NCBI RefSeq assembly: GCF_001672915.1
Contig: NZ_LZKR01000070.1
Coordinates: 1 to 64,000, forward strand
DNA from: Mycobacterium sp. 1245805.9
GTDB taxonomy: Bacteria > Actinomycetota > Actinomycetes > Mycobacteriales > Mycobacteriaceae
Length of the DNA: 64,000 nt
Reading direction: 5' to 3'
Shown here: in pieces, positions 49,994-58,975 of the stretch
How the letters are laid out: each line of letters begins with the position of its first letter
How positions within the stretch are numbered: the first letter of the stretch is position 1
Program-made: the position numbers and the translations under genes
The notes under the pieces: generated by a model
Database searches by the model: none
Told to the model about the DNA's origin: nothing
Seen by the model: the letters and a program-made list of their open reading frames with translations, nothing else

Positions 49994-50097
49994 TCAAGTT
50001 CCTCGCCCGCGCGGCACGCCACAGTTTTCGACGCCGACGAACGTTGTGGGCAACCCGGCTTCCTAGGGCTAACCAGTGCGGGGTGTGCGCGAAACCG

Positions 50098-50712
50098 CTA
50101 CTCGGATTTGCCCTGCTCGGCGGCGGATACGTAGGGCGCCGCCGCGTTGAAGAGCATGTTGACGCAATAGTCGATGAACTGCTTGCGGGTGGCCCCGAGC
50201 TGTCCGTTGATATAGGCGGTGAACAGGCTCGTCAGCCCGCCGACCAGGCTGGTGGCGATCATCTTCTGCAGCACCGAATCGCCGATGCGCGACAGCTTGC
50301 GCTGCAGCAGATCGATGAAGTTGGGCATCCACTCCGCGCCCGACTGGGTCAATACCGGCTCGACCGTGGGCGCCAGCAGCAGCACCCGTCCGCGGACCGG
50401 ATCGTCGACCATGAGCTCGACGAATTGTTCGACGGCCTCGCGGGGCGTCTTCGCCGAGACGAGCGTCTCCATCGCGCGCGTGCAGACGTCGTCATAGACG
50501 GCGCGCACGAATTCGTCGCGGTCGGAGAAGCTTTCGTAGAAGTAGCGTTCGGTGAGTGCGGCCTTCTTGCACACCGCGCGGACCGTCAGCGCGGGGCCGC
50601 TATCGCTGCCGAGCAGCTGCACGCCCGCGGTGATGAGATTGTCGCGGCGCAGGGCGAGGCGGCTCTCTAAGGGGACGCCGGTCCAACGACCCCGTCGTTG
50701 ACCCGTCTGCAC
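50098..50712 (-). CDS. TetR family regulator (Rv0825c-like)
   Basis: 204 residues. HTH region RRDNLITAGVQLLGSDSGPA, then AVCKKAALTERYFYESFSDR, with a helical effector half. GTG 50712 start. Divergent from the MpaB-like oxygenase by ~70 bp, so probably its repressor. It is upstream of desA1 on the same strand, with 165 bp between. Confidence 0.9.
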   Translation of the reverse strand: MQTGQRRGRWTGVPLESRLALRRDNLITAGVQLLGSDSGPALTVRAVCKKAALTERYFYESFSDRDEFVRAVYDDVCTRAMETLVSAKTPREAVEQFVELMVDDPVRGRVLLLAPTVEPVLTQSGAEWMPNFIDLLQRKLSRIGDSVLQKMIATSLVGGLTSLFTAYINGQLGATRKQFIDYCVNMLFNAAAPYVSAAEQGKSE

Positions 50713-50779
50713 ATCGCTCCTAAGCTCTAAAGTGACAACGCACGTAGTCAGAATTGCCGATACTTACAGGGATCTAATA

Positions 50780-51793
50780 GTGACCCAACATACGTCCGCT
50801 GCCCGCCCGCTGAACAGCGGCGCCCCCGACGGCGTGGCCGGCGGCTGCCCGGTCTCGCCGCTCGGCTACGCGTCGCCGCCCACTCCGCTCGGCCCCGATT
50901 CGTTGACGTGGCGGTACTTCGGGGACTGGCGCGGCATGTTGCAGGGTCCGTGGGCGGGTTCCATGCAGAACATGCACCCGCAGCTCGGGGCGGCGGTCAT
51001 CGACCACTCGACGTTCTTCCGGGAGCGCTGGCCACGCCTGCTGCGCTCGCTGTATCCGATCGGCGGCGTCGTCTTCGACGGCGACCGCGCCCCGGACACC
51101 GGCGCCGAGGTCCGCGACTACCACATCGACATCAAAGGGGTCGACGAGCAGGGCCGCCGCTACCACGCGCTGAACCCGGACGTCTTCTACTGGGCGCACG
51201 CCACCTTCTTCGTCGGCACTATCCATGTGGCAGAGCGCTTTTGCGGGGGGCTGACCGACGCGCAACGGCGGCAGCTCTTCGACGAGCATGTCGAGTGGTA
51301 TCGCCTGTACGGCATGAGCATGCGGCCGGTGCCGGCGTCGTGGGAAGAGTTCCAGGCTTACTGGGACCACATGTGCCGCAACGTGTTAGAGGATAATTAC
51401 GCAGCCCGTGCGGTCCTCGACCTGATCGAGCTGCCCAAACCGCCGTTCGCCCAATGGCTTCCGGACCCGCTATGGGCGGCACAACGCAAGCTGATGGCAC
51501 CGTTCTTCGTGTGGCTCACCGTCGGCCTCTACGATCCGCCCGTGCGCGAGCTGATGGGCTACCGGTGGTCGCGGCGCGACGAGTGGCTGCACCGCCGGTT
51601 CGGCGATCTCGTCCGCCTCGTCTTTGCCTGCGTGCCAAGGCGATACCGCAAGCACCCGCGGGCGCGCGCCGGCTGGGATCGCGTGACGGGCCGAATCCCC
51701 GGCGACACACCGCTGGTTCAGACGCCGGCGCGCAACCTGCCGCCGCTGGACGAGCGCGACAACCCAAAGCATTACTGCCCGAAGGTCTCCTAG
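50780..51793 (+). CDS. MpaB-family oxygenase (DUF2236, Rv0826-like)
   Basis: 337 residues. DUF2236 members (latex-clearing-protein/MpaB-like) are b-type heme oxygenases; conserved text here is GDWRGMLQGPWAGSMQNMHP, VFYWAHATFFVGTIHVAERF with the likely heme histidines, and DEWLHRRFGDLVRLVF. GTG 50780 follows AGGGA by eight bases; GTG 50732 is an alternative giving 353 residues. Divergent from TetR, which likely represses it. Confidence 0.87.
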   Translation: MTQHTSAARPLNSGAPDGVAGGCPVSPLGYASPPTPLGPDSLTWRYFGDWRGMLQGPWAGSMQNMHPQLGAAVIDHSTFFRERWPRLLRSLYPIGGVVFDGDRAPDTGAEVRDYHIDIKGVDEQGRRYHALNPDVFYWAHATFFVGTIHVAERFCGGLTDAQRRQLFDEHVEWYRLYGMSMRPVPASWEEFQAYWDHMCRNVLEDNYAARAVLDLIELPKPPFAQWLPDPLWAAQRKLMAPFFVWLTVGLYDPPVRELMGYRWSRRDEWLHRRFGDLVRLVFACVPRRYRKHPRARAGWDRVTGRIPGDTPLVQTPARNLPPLDERDNPKHYCPKVS

Positions 51794-51804
51794 CCCAACG
51801 CCTT

Positions 51805-52215
51805 TCAGGCGGAACCCCGACCGGTGCGAGCGCCGCGCCTCGACGATGACGCGTTGATCGCCTTCAGTCCGCCCTCGCCCCGATGATGAGGCGGCACGCC
51901 CGGGCCGGCGTGCTCCGCATTGCGGACCGCATCGATGACGAGTTGCCGGACGTGGTCGTTCTCCAGGCTGTAGAAGATCGTGGTTCCCTCGCGACGCGTC
52001 TGGACCAGCCGCGCCATGCGCAGCTTGGCCAGGTGCTGGGACACCGATGGCGCGGGTTTTCCCACGTGTTCGGCGAGCTCGTTGACCGACATCTCACGGT
52101 TGGTCAGCGACCAGAGCACTTGCACGCGAGTCGCGTCGGCGAGCATCCGGAAGACCTCGACGACGAGGCCGGCCTGGTCGTCGGGCAAGCGGCCTTCGCT
52201 ATTACCTGCATGCAT
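51805..52215 (-). CDS. kmtR: ArsR-family metal sensor KmtR-like
   Basis: 136 residues. Winged helix MLADATRVQVLWSLTNREMS, then VGKPAPSVSQHLAKLRMARL. The tail holds the KmtR metal ligands (NAEHAGPGVPPHHRGE: Glu-His and His-His pairs). KmtR senses Ni/Co in M. tuberculosis and represses itself and a CDF exporter; no exporter gene is in this window. The palindrome at 52199-52228 overlaps its start. Confidence 0.9.
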   Translation of the reverse strand: MHAGNSEGRLPDDQAGLVVEVFRMLADATRVQVLWSLTNREMSVNELAEHVGKPAPSVSQHLAKLRMARLVQTRREGTTIFYSLENDHVRQLVIDAVRNAEHAGPGVPPHHRGEGGLKAINASSSRRGARTGRGSA

Positions 52216-52228
52216 ACGCAGACAATAG
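52199..52228. promoter_or_regulatory. Palindrome over the kmtR start (candidate autoregulatory operator)
   Basis: CTATTnnCTGC at 52199-52209 is mirrored by GCAGnnAATAG at 52218-52228; a 30-bp palindrome with ~10 of 15 matches per half. It covers the ATG (52213-52215) of the kmtR gene, so the transcript may be leaderless or the gene may start further in. Confidence 0.5.
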
Positions 52229-52233
52229 CCGGG

Positions 52234-52734
52234 TCACTCGTGCGGGACGACCGTCGATTGGCGGCGGCCGCCGTTGCGTTCGTTCCAGAACCGGTAGACG
52301 TCTACCGCGGCATCTTCGGGTTGGTAGCGCATCGGCAGCCGACGGTGGTCCCAGGTTTTGGCGAATTCGTCGTAGAACGTGGCGACCTCGAAGTACTTGC
52401 GGTCATCGGCGTAGTACTGCGCGTAAGCCTCGCGCGTGGTGAGGAAGACGACTTCGCGCGGAGAGCAGTAGTACAGCGAGCCCAGGCACATCGGGCACGG
52501 GTGGGCCAGCACATAGATGGTGCTGTCGACCAGGTGCTCGGTGCCGAGCCGCATGCACGCCTCGCGGATCGCCAGTATCTCCGCGTGCGCGGTCGGATCG
52601 TTCGTCTGGGCCACCTTGTTGGCGCTTTCGGCGAGGATCTGGCCGTCGTTGACGATCACCGTCGCGAATGGGCGACCGCCTTCGGCGACGTTCTGGCGGG
52701 CCAGGTCGATCGTTCGCTGGGCGAAGTCCGTCAC
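52234..52734 (-). CDS. Cytidine/deoxycytidylate-type deaminase (Rv0828c-like)
   Basis: 166 residues. Zinc-dependent deaminase motifs: HAEILAIRE (His-Ala-Glu) and PCPMCLGSLYYCSPRE (PCxxC). Resembles guanine deaminase / TadA-like enzymes; the substrate could be a base, nucleoside or tRNA adenosine. GTG 52734 is taken as the start from the typical VTDFAQRTIDLARQN opening. Divergent from the methyltransferase gene. Confidence 0.88.
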   Translation of the reverse strand: MTDFAQRTIDLARQNVAEGGRPFATVIVNDGQILAESANKVAQTNDPTAHAEILAIREACMRLGTEHLVDSTIYVLAHPCPMCLGSLYYCSPREVVFLTTREAYAQYYADDRKYFEVATFYDEFAKTWDHRRLPMRYQPEDAAVDVYRFWNERNGGRRQSTVVPHE

Positions 52735-52824
52735 AGGTCGCAGAGTAGTCCCGGGCGGACCGGCGATCAGCGCTGTGATAGTAACTAGATTGTCTATATT
52801 TTTCGGCTGGGGACGAGGAACACC

Positions 52825-53724
52825 ATGGCGCGCACTGATCGCGATCGTTGGGACCTGGCGACGAGCGTCGGGGCGACGGCAACCATGGTCGCCGCCCAGC
52901 GGGCGCTGTCGACCGATGAGAAGTTGATCGACGACCCCTACGCGGCGCCGCTGGTGCGCGCCGTCGGCATCGACGTCTACGTGCGGTTGGTGAACGGCGA
53001 GATCCCGGTCGGCACGGAATCCGAGTTCGACCCGCAGCGCATGGCCAGGGCGATGGCGTGCCGCACCAGGTTCTACGACCGGTTCTTCCTCGACGCCGCG
53101 CAAAGCTGCGTCAACCAGGTCGTCATCCTCGCGTCGGGACTCGACTCGCGCGCGTATCGCCTGCCGTGGCCGGCGGGCACCGTCGTCTACGAGGTCGACA
53201 TGCCGGAGGTGATCGAGTTCAAGACGTCGACACTGCGCGACCTCGGCGCCGAGCCGGCCGCCGAGCGGCGCACCGTCGCCATCGACCTGCGCGACGACTG
53301 GGCCGCGGCGCTGCAGGCCGCCGGCTTCGATCCGAAGGTTCCCGCGGCCTGGAGCGCCGAAGGCCTATTGGTATATCTGCCCGACGATGCGCAGGACGCG
53401 CTGTTCGACAACATCACCGCGTTGAGCGCCCCGGACAGCCGCCTGGCTTTCGAATTCGTGCCCGACACAACCATTTTCGCCGACGAGCGGTGGCGCGCAC
53501 ACCACGACCGGATGAGCGAACTCGGGTTCGAGATCGACTTCAACGAACTCGTCTACCACGGTCACCGCAGCCACATCCTGGACCATCTGAACCAGCGCGG
53601 CTGGCGGACGTCATCGCAAACCACGAAGGAGTTGCATGCGGCCAACGGCTTCGTCTATCCCGACGACGAACTCGCCGAAGCCTTCGGCGACGTGACTTAC
53701 AGCAGCGCGACGCTTACCGGCTGA
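52825..53724 (+). CDS. SAM-dependent methyltransferase, TIGR00027 family (Rv0830-like)
   Basis: 299 residues of the mycobacterial putative-methyltransferase family: [20 protein letters not shown], then [20 protein letters not shown] (SAM motif I region) and [13 protein letters not shown]. The family often acts on O-methylation of lipids or natural products. ATG 52825. The promoter gap has TATATTT near 52795. Its end overlaps the convergent gene by 11 bp. Confidence 0.91.
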   Translation: MARTDRDRWDLATSVGATATMVAAQRALSTDEKLIDDPYAAPLVRAVGIDVYVRLVNGEIPVGTESEFDPQRMARAMACRTRFYDRFFLDAAQSCVNQVVILASGLDSRAYRLPWPAGTVVYEVDMPEVIEFKTSTLRDLGAEPAAERRTVAIDLRDDWAAALQAAGFDPKVPAAWSAEGLLVYLPDDAQDALFDNITALSAPDSRLAFEFVPDTTIFADERWRAHHDRMSELGFEIDFNELVYHGHRSHILDHLNQRGWRTSSQTTKELHAANGFVYPDDELAEAFGDVTYSSATLTG

Positions 53725-54523
53725 GCAGGTCGTCCTTCAGGCGGTTGGTGAGCATCTCCTGGAACACGGTGCGGGCCGGGTCGTACAGGTCCTGGAAGGT
53801 CACCAGCACCGTGTTCCGGTCGTATTCGGGGATGGACCCCAGCGGAGTCCAGAAGCTGTCGATGTCCATCAGGAAGAACGGTCCCTGCTGGGCCGGCATG
53901 GTCCGGCGCAGGTGATAGCTCGCGTCCAGCGCCTGACCCACGCCCGGGCCGTAGCGCACGATCATCGACTTGCCCGGCTGCGCTTCCCGGTAGACCGCCG
54001 CGCCCTGCCATTCGGTCAGGGTCAGGCCGGCGGGCGCGATGCGCTGCGGCCCGAGCAGCGGCTCGGCGATCCAGTTGCTCCATTCGATGCGGCCATCCAC
54101 ACCCTGCGGGACCCGGATCTCGAGCACATAGCGCAGGCCGAGACGTTCCACCCCGACGATCGGCGAGAACTGCGCGCGGGCGTCAACGACGCGCATCACC
54201 AGCTCGAGCAGCGCCTCGAAGTTGCTGTAGGCGGTGGTCTCGATCACCACCGCCTGCGCCTTCATCGACGCGGCGAGGGTGTTGTCCCGGTTGACGTAAC
54301 GGACGAAGCGCTCGGCGGCCGGTTGCGGTTGTCCCCCGGCGCCCATCGCCCAGGCCACGTCCTGCGCCTGGCGTTCGATGGGGAGCAGGTCCGCCAGCAG
54401 ACGCCTGAGTTCCCCGCTCGACGATTCCGTGAGGGAATCCGTTGCCGGGTGACGGATTTCCATGGTTACCAGCGCTACTGGCGCGTTTGGGTAGGCCGCA
54501 TCGACACTCATATCGCCGAGCAT
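53714..54523 (-). CDS. TIGR04255-like conserved protein (Rv0831c-like)
   Basis: 269 residues. Family text includes [57 protein letters not shown] and [10 protein letters not shown], the TIGR04255 pattern. Function unknown. ATG 54523 is preferred because GGAAGG lies seven bases upstream; ATG 54529 and 54505 are alternatives. Last chromosomal gene before the tRNA-Lys island. Confidence 0.83.
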   Translation of the reverse strand: MLGDMSVDAAYPNAPVALVTMEIRHPATDSLTESSSGELRRLLADLLPIERQAQDVAWAMGAGGQPQPAAERFVRYVNRDNTLAASMKAQAVVIETTAYSNFEALLELVMRVVDARAQFSPIVGVERLGLRYVLEIRVPQGVDGRIEWSNWIAEPLLGPQRIAPAGLTLTEWQGAAVYREAQPGKSMIVRYGPGVGQALDASYHLRRTMPAQQGPFFLMDIDSFWTPLGSIPEYDRNTVLVTFQDLYDPARTVFQEMLTNRLKDDLLSR

Positions 54524-54660
54524 AGTCATGCCTTCCGGTGGCCAAACCGGGGCCATCCCGCGTGTCGGCCAGGACGGTGAGCGTCGGAATCGGCGCAAGC
54601 GTGTTCCGCCGGTGGCGGACGACGGGAGCCGGGCAATACCCGAGCTAACGGCCCGTTTTC

Positions 54661-54699
54661 GGTGCCCCCACTAGGACTAGAACCTAGGACCTGCGGATT
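54661..54699. repeat. att-like repeat, displaced tRNA-Lys 3' end (distal copy)
   Basis: GGTGCCCCCACTAGGACT then nAACCTAGGACCTGCGGATT-like sequence identical to the tRNA-Lys 3' half except one base (a at 54679, c in the intact gene at 58980). No full tRNA is formed here. Marks the left boundary of the island. Confidence 0.9.
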
Positions 54700-54889
54700 C
54701 ATGGTTAGCCCGTCCCGTTGGTTGGTTGCTAACTATTTCCTATCCATGCAGCTCAACTGCTGACTCCGGCTCCACCGTGGTTCGCCGGTTCTCGTTGATG
54801 TCAATTGCGTCTCGTTCATTAACAGTCAATTAGTGGTGGGTCGCATAGGGTCTTGTCGTGCGTCACACCAGTAACAGGGGGCAAGCACG

Positions 54890-56422
54890 GTGGCTACCAA
54901 AGAGCCAAGCAAGCACGTGTTCATTTCATACGTTCACGAAGACGCTGAGCAGGTCGATCAGCTATGTGCAGTGCTGGAAGCAGTCAACATCCCGTACTGG
55001 CGGGACCGCTCAAAGCTCGGGCCGGGCGATGAATGGAAGGTGAAGATCCGCGAGGCTATACGGTCGGGATCGATGGCGTTCCTCGCATGCTTCTCGGATC
55101 AGTCGCGAGCCAAAGATAAGTCCTATATGAACGAGGAACTGACTATCGCCACCGAAGAATGGCGCCTGCGCCCTCCCGGGCGCACCTGGCTAATCCCGGT
55201 CAGATTCGACGAAGGCCCGGTACCGGAATGGGATCTCGGCGCGGGCAAGACGCTTTCCGACCTCAACTACTCCGACCTGTTCGGAAGTGCACTTATCCCC
55301 AACACCGCGCAACTGGTAGACAAGATCAAAGAAGTGATGGGCCTGACGTCCGCGCTCGATCCGCGGGTGGTCCAAACCTCAGTGGAAGAGTCCACTGCCT
55401 CACATCGGCCGGCGATTCTTCGTCGCCTGACCAAGGAGATGGTGCGGGATCCATCGCGAGATATCGAGCTTGACGACCTGGTCAGCGCCGAGATCGCCCG
55501 AGCTCTTGCCGGCATGCGAGACAGCGACCGATTCCCGACCTCGTCACCTGGTGGGTCGAACAGCGAGTTAGCAGTTCACGGCGCCGTTAGAGCCAACGAT
55601 TATTGGGAACTCGTCCAACCGTTTTGCTGGTCGCTGCAGGTCGCAGCTCGGTATGGCGAGCCAAGCGCATTAAGCCCGTGGTCCAACGGAATGAGAGCGT
55701 TGAGCGCCGAAGCTCACAAGATCGCGGGCGGTCACACCTACCTGCTTAACCTGCGGCACGTCCCGGCGCTCATCACCGTCTTCGTGGCTGCGATGTCGGC
55801 CGCCGGTCAAGGCAAGTGGTCGAACTTCAAAGCGTTGGTCGTCGATCCAAAAGTGACGGACCGTAGCCGTAGTTTCGGCAGTTCGCCAAAGCTGTCGCTG
55901 GTTGAGGCGGTCAACCCGTACAAGCCTTTCGATTCCGAGCTCATCAGCCAGCTTCTCGTTAACGCGTGGGTGATGGGCAAGGACTTAGCCGATGCACAGG
56001 AGGCCATCGATCGGCGTGAGGGCATGAACTACCACACGCCTGTCCCAGACTGGCTCCACCGAATACTCAGGCGGCTTTTCGACGAGCAGTTCCCGGACGA
56101 CGAGGAATATGACGACGCCTTCGACAGGACTGAGGTCATCCTCGGCGTTGTGGACGAGGACCTGGCCAATGAGCGATTTAAGGATCAGCCGACGCGGCCG
56201 TTTCATTCGTCAACCATGTGGTTCGGACGAGCTGGATGGCGTTCCAAGCACGACCGAGATGATCCGGTCCGGGCGCTAGCCGACGAATTAGCTGCCGACG
56301 GTTCTGGCTGGCCTCCGCTCGGGGCTGGGTTGTTCGGCGGATCGGTCGACCGCGCCAACACAGCCATCAGCCAGTACCACGAAAGCTTCGCGAAGTATCG
56401 AAGTAATTCCAGATTCTGGTGA
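54890..56422 (+). CDS. TIR-domain protein (candidate NADase effector)
   Basis: 510 residues. N-terminal TIR domain at ~8-150: KHVFISYVHEDAEQVDQLCA, then SGSMAFLACFSDQ and SYMNEELTIA, in which Glu83 fits the catalytic glutamate of NAD-cleaving TIRs. The ~350-residue C-terminal part (NDYWELVQPFCWSLQVAARY; RHVPALITVFVAAMS) I do not recognise; it may sense a trigger. GTG 54890 follows AGGGGG. Lower GC than flanks, inside the tRNA-Lys island. Bacterial TIR proteins mostly act in anti-phage abortive infection (known); that role here is inferred. Confidence 0.85.
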   Translation: MATKEPSKHVFISYVHEDAEQVDQLCAVLEAVNIPYWRDRSKLGPGDEWKVKIREAIRSGSMAFLACFSDQSRAKDKSYMNEELTIATEEWRLRPPGRTWLIPVRFDEGPVPEWDLGAGKTLSDLNYSDLFGSALIPNTAQLVDKIKEVMGLTSALDPRVVQTSVEESTASHRPAILRRLTKEMVRDPSRDIELDDLVSAEIARALAGMRDSDRFPTSSPGGSNSELAVHGAVRANDYWELVQPFCWSLQVAARYGEPSALSPWSNGMRALSAEAHKIAGGHTYLLNLRHVPALITVFVAAMSAAGQGKWSNFKALVVDPKVTDRSRSFGSSPKLSLVEAVNPYKPFDSELISQLLVNAWVMGKDLADAQEAIDRREGMNYHTPVPDWLHRILRRLFDEQFPDDEEYDDAFDRTEVILGVVDEDLANERFKDQPTRPFHSSTMWFGRAGWRSKHDRDDPVRALADELAADGSGWPPLGAGLFGGSVDRANTAISQYHESFAKYRSNSRFW

Positions 56423-56631
56423 CCTCGCCGTTTGAAAGCTACTTGCAGCAGAGTCGATTTCGTGCGTGCAGCGAACCGGGCGGGCCGACCGCGCGGATAA
56501 AGGGGCTGGGGCTGTGGCGCCTGGACAAGGCCAAGGCGGACTCGTCGGAGCCGACGGTGCCGCAGCTTAGGTCGGGCATGGTCGCAGCTCAAAGCGACAA
56601 TGTCGTGTTCCTAGGCCGTGCAAGTGGCTAA
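56419..56631 (+). CDS. Possible small ORF downstream of the TIR gene
   Basis: 70 codons. GTG 56419 overlaps the TIR stop (GTGA), and the stop overlaps the convergent membrane gene. Protein: MTSPFESYLQQSRFRACSEP onward, no recognised domain. The overlap geometry is suggestive, but the base composition and lack of similarity leave it doubtful. It may be spacer sequence. Confidence 0.3.
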   Translation: MTSPFESYLQQSRFRACSEPGGPTARIKGLGLWRLDKAKADSSEPTVPQLRSGMVAAQSDNVVFLGRASG

Positions 56632-57695
56632 GGCCCGGGAAACACGGGCTTGCGCGCACTTTCAGGCCAATTTGCGGCGTCTACCTTCTCAACGTGCGTT
56701 CGTAGCCCGCGTAAGAATTCTGCTGCCTCTTTAGCCCGTCGTTGATACTCATCCACGGATGTCCAGCCATACACGCTCCTATTCCCCAGCAGATGATCAC
56801 GCAGTTGACCACGGTCCCGAAGCGCGTAGCTCTTGAGTGAGTCGAGCGCATCACTCATGCTCTGCGGCGGATTCCAATTACCCGTCGACTCGTGGATCGA
56901 CGAAAACAGCGAGATTGGGTTGCCGTCGCGCGACATACTGGCGCGTATCTCGGAGTCAATTTCTGAATCTACTGAATCGAACCAAAGCAGGTTGCGTTCA
57001 AGCCGTTGTATTCTGACGTATTGGTCGAGCATGTTCCATGCCCCCTTAACAGTCGACCACCGCACTTGGAGGGCTCTATCAGCTGTCACGCTCTCCGAAA
57101 CATTGTTCAGTGCGGTCTCAAGTAGGCGGGCATCTCGACGTATAGACTGCAGTAGACGCTCCGCGAGCTGGTCGTGTTGCTTTCGAATCGCGGTGTGATC
57201 CGGGTGTGATTCATCGGTGTCTGTGAACATCAAACTAATAAAGCCGCTCAAATCGTGGATTGCAGTTTTATTCGTTCTTTGGACATGTGCAGCGCCACTG
57301 TCCAGTGCTTGAATCCGTTGCTCGGAGCAAAACTCCATTACGGCATCTCGGAATGCTTTCCATGCGAGCACCGAGATACGGTTTACTTTGTCGAGTGCGG
57401 CCTTTTCTTCACGCTGGATCGTAAAGGTAGCTAAGACGACAGTAGCAACCGGGGCTCCTATCAAAAAGCCGGTGAAGCCCGCGAGGACATTTGGAATATA
57501 TGCGTGGTTGTGGAACCAATCAGCGTTGTACCGGCGCAACCAACTCTGCTTAGGGTCAAAGCCTCCTAGTGTTACATTGACTCCCGCGTCGTTGAGCCAA
57601 AGTCCGGCAAGCAGAACGATGCCGATCAGAAGAGACAGGATTAGCATGACCTGCGTCGAACGCTTGAAATCTTTGGACGTCTCGAGGAACCCCAC
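56628..57695 (-). CDS. Unrecognised membrane protein, second gene of island operon
   Basis: 355 residues. Two transmembrane helices, ~15-35 (QVMLILSLLIGIVLLAGLWL) and ~68-92 (PNVLAGFTGFLIGAPVATVV), then ~260 residues of soluble, helical C-terminal domain rich in Arg/Glu (QHDQLAERLLQSIRRDARLL). No family recognised. ATG 57695 is 3 bp after the upstream gene's stop, so the two are one operon. Low GC. May be a sensor or effector membrane component of the island's defence system (inference). Confidence 0.78.
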   Translation of the reverse strand: MGFLETSKDFKRSTQVMLILSLLIGIVLLAGLWLNDAGVNVTLGGFDPKQSWLRRYNADWFHNHAYIPNVLAGFTGFLIGAPVATVVLATFTIQREEKAALDKVNRISVLAWKAFRDAVMEFCSEQRIQALDSGAAHVQRTNKTAIHDLSGFISLMFTDTDESHPDHTAIRKQHDQLAERLLQSIRRDARLLETALNNVSESVTADRALQVRWSTVKGAWNMLDQYVRIQRLERNLLWFDSVDSEIDSEIRASMSRDGNPISLFSSIHESTGNWNPPQSMSDALDSLKSYALRDRGQLRDHLLGNRSVYGWTSVDEYQRRAKEAAEFLRGLRTHVEKVDAANWPESARKPVFPGP

Positions 57696-57698
57696 CGA

Positions 57699-58673
57699 TC
57701 AGTCCCCCGAAGCTTTCTTGTGACCGAACCGTCGCAAGGGATTCCACCATTTTCGTTCGCGTGCAGGCTCTGACTGAGTGGCAACGCCTTCCGGGTTGAG
57801 GTCTGGTTCGCTGATGCGTTCCAACCTTGTTTCGTCTCGACGCCAAATGTAGCCAGAGACGTCGGTAAAAAATATTTCCGTGGCTACCGTGTAGTCGGCC
57901 TGGTCTGTCTGGTACGCAACAATTGCGGACTCTCCAGGTGCCAGGCGAGAGGGCCAGTCGTCCCCAATCTGTAAGGCGATGCTCTGTTTCACCTGTTCCT
58001 TCAACACGGCAGCGGCTGAATCACTCAGATCCAGGTTGGCCATGCCTGCTGAAAATGCCTGCAGCATCAGCTCTGCGTCACCTACACCGTAGGATTCGTA
58101 GGTTTTTGCGGCGTGCTGGACGAATTCGTCGAAGTCTTCGCGTACCCGCTTCATGATCACCTGGTTGTTGCGCACGATTGCTGCTGCGGCCGCATCACCA
58201 ACTGAACCTCTGGCTTCCGCGGGCGCGCGTTGGCAGCCCCCGTTCACGGCCGTCCCACTTCCGTCACGCGCCGTCACATTCACGCGCAGGCCTGTAATTG
58301 CGTCCGTGCTGGTGTTTTGAATTCCAACGTGCCAAGTGCGTTCGACTAAGACGTCCGCCTTTCTGATCGCCACCGTAATCCTTCGGGCTTGCGCGGCAAG
58401 CCGGTCATTCTCTGCGCGTCTGATTTCGGTTAGCTGTTCTCGGTGCCGTTTGGCCTCTTCGATCGCTTGACGGGAGCGCTCACGGCGTTCTTCACGCGAT
58501 TTCCTTGGCTCCCACCACACCGCGACAATGAGGGCCACGATGACGCCGATAGCGGTGAATACGGCGCCGAATCCCTGACCAGCTGCCTCTGTGATTTGAA
58601 GCCAGGCCGGTACTGGACTGGGCCCCGAGACTACGGCACTCCCTTCAGAGGTGAGTTGAACGAAGAAGGTCAT
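57699..58673 (-). CDS. Unrecognised membrane-anchored coiled-coil protein, first gene of island operon
   Basis: 324 residues. One helix at ~34-54 (FGAVFTAIGVIVALIVAVWW), a charged coiled coil at ~58-100 (REERRERSRQAIEEAKRHRE), then a C-terminal domain with beta-like segments (TWHVGIQNTSTDAITGLRVN; SAIVAYQTDQADYTVATEIF) resembling an Ig-like/immunoglobulin-type fold. No family recognised. ATG 58673 is used; TTG 58697 is possible. Pairs with the downstream membrane gene. Confidence 0.76.
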   Translation of the reverse strand: MTFFVQLTSEGSAVVSGPSPVPAWLQITEAAGQGFGAVFTAIGVIVALIVAVWWEPRKSREERRERSRQAIEEAKRHREQLTEIRRAENDRLAAQARRITVAIRKADVLVERTWHVGIQNTSTDAITGLRVNVTARDGSGTAVNGGCQRAPAEARGSVGDAAAAAIVRNNQVIMKRVREDFDEFVQHAAKTYESYGVGDAELMLQAFSAGMANLDLSDSAAAVLKEQVKQSIALQIGDDWPSRLAPGESAIVAYQTDQADYTVATEIFFTDVSGYIWRRDETRLERISEPDLNPEGVATQSEPARERKWWNPLRRFGHKKASGD

Positions 58674-58936
58674 CAGCTGAAGACGATAGAGCGCCAAGGC
58701 GACAAAACTGGTTACGACACTGCTCCCCTGCGTGGGTTGCCTGAGCGAGCGTCCTTGTTGCGCTGACGAGCGTGGCAGCTTCTTATCCGCGTTTGCGGGA
58801 ATCGCAGGTTGCTGGCGTGCACGTCACCGGTTTAAGTCCCGCACTCGTGGACGTGGGGTGGACGTCGTGCCCAACCGGCAAACTCGACGTACTGCCTGGT
58901 CGGCGTGGATAACGCCCTGGCTTGGACATTTGCGTT

Positions 58937-58975
58937 GTGCCCCTACGTGGTGCCCCTGCGTGGTGCCCCCACTAG
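58937..58975. repeat. Three 13-bp near-repeats leading into the tRNA-Lys 3' end
   Basis: GTGCCCCTACGTG (58937-58949), GTGCCCCTGCGTG (58950-58962) and GTGCCCCCACTAG (58963-58975) in a row. The last is part of the tRNA. Looks like remains of earlier integration/excision events or a recombinase arm site (inference). Confidence 0.6.

Noticed and set aside
53058..53915. 285-codon frame overlapping the methyltransferase
   Set aside because: Shadow frame in another phase of a clear TIGR00027 gene.
58698..58960. Search for an integrase or excisionase remnant near the island's right end
   Set aside because: No frame shows tyrosine-recombinase (R..HxxR..Y) text; a phrase resembling a tRNA T-arm (CCGGTTTAAGTCCCG) near 58829 lacks the other arms.
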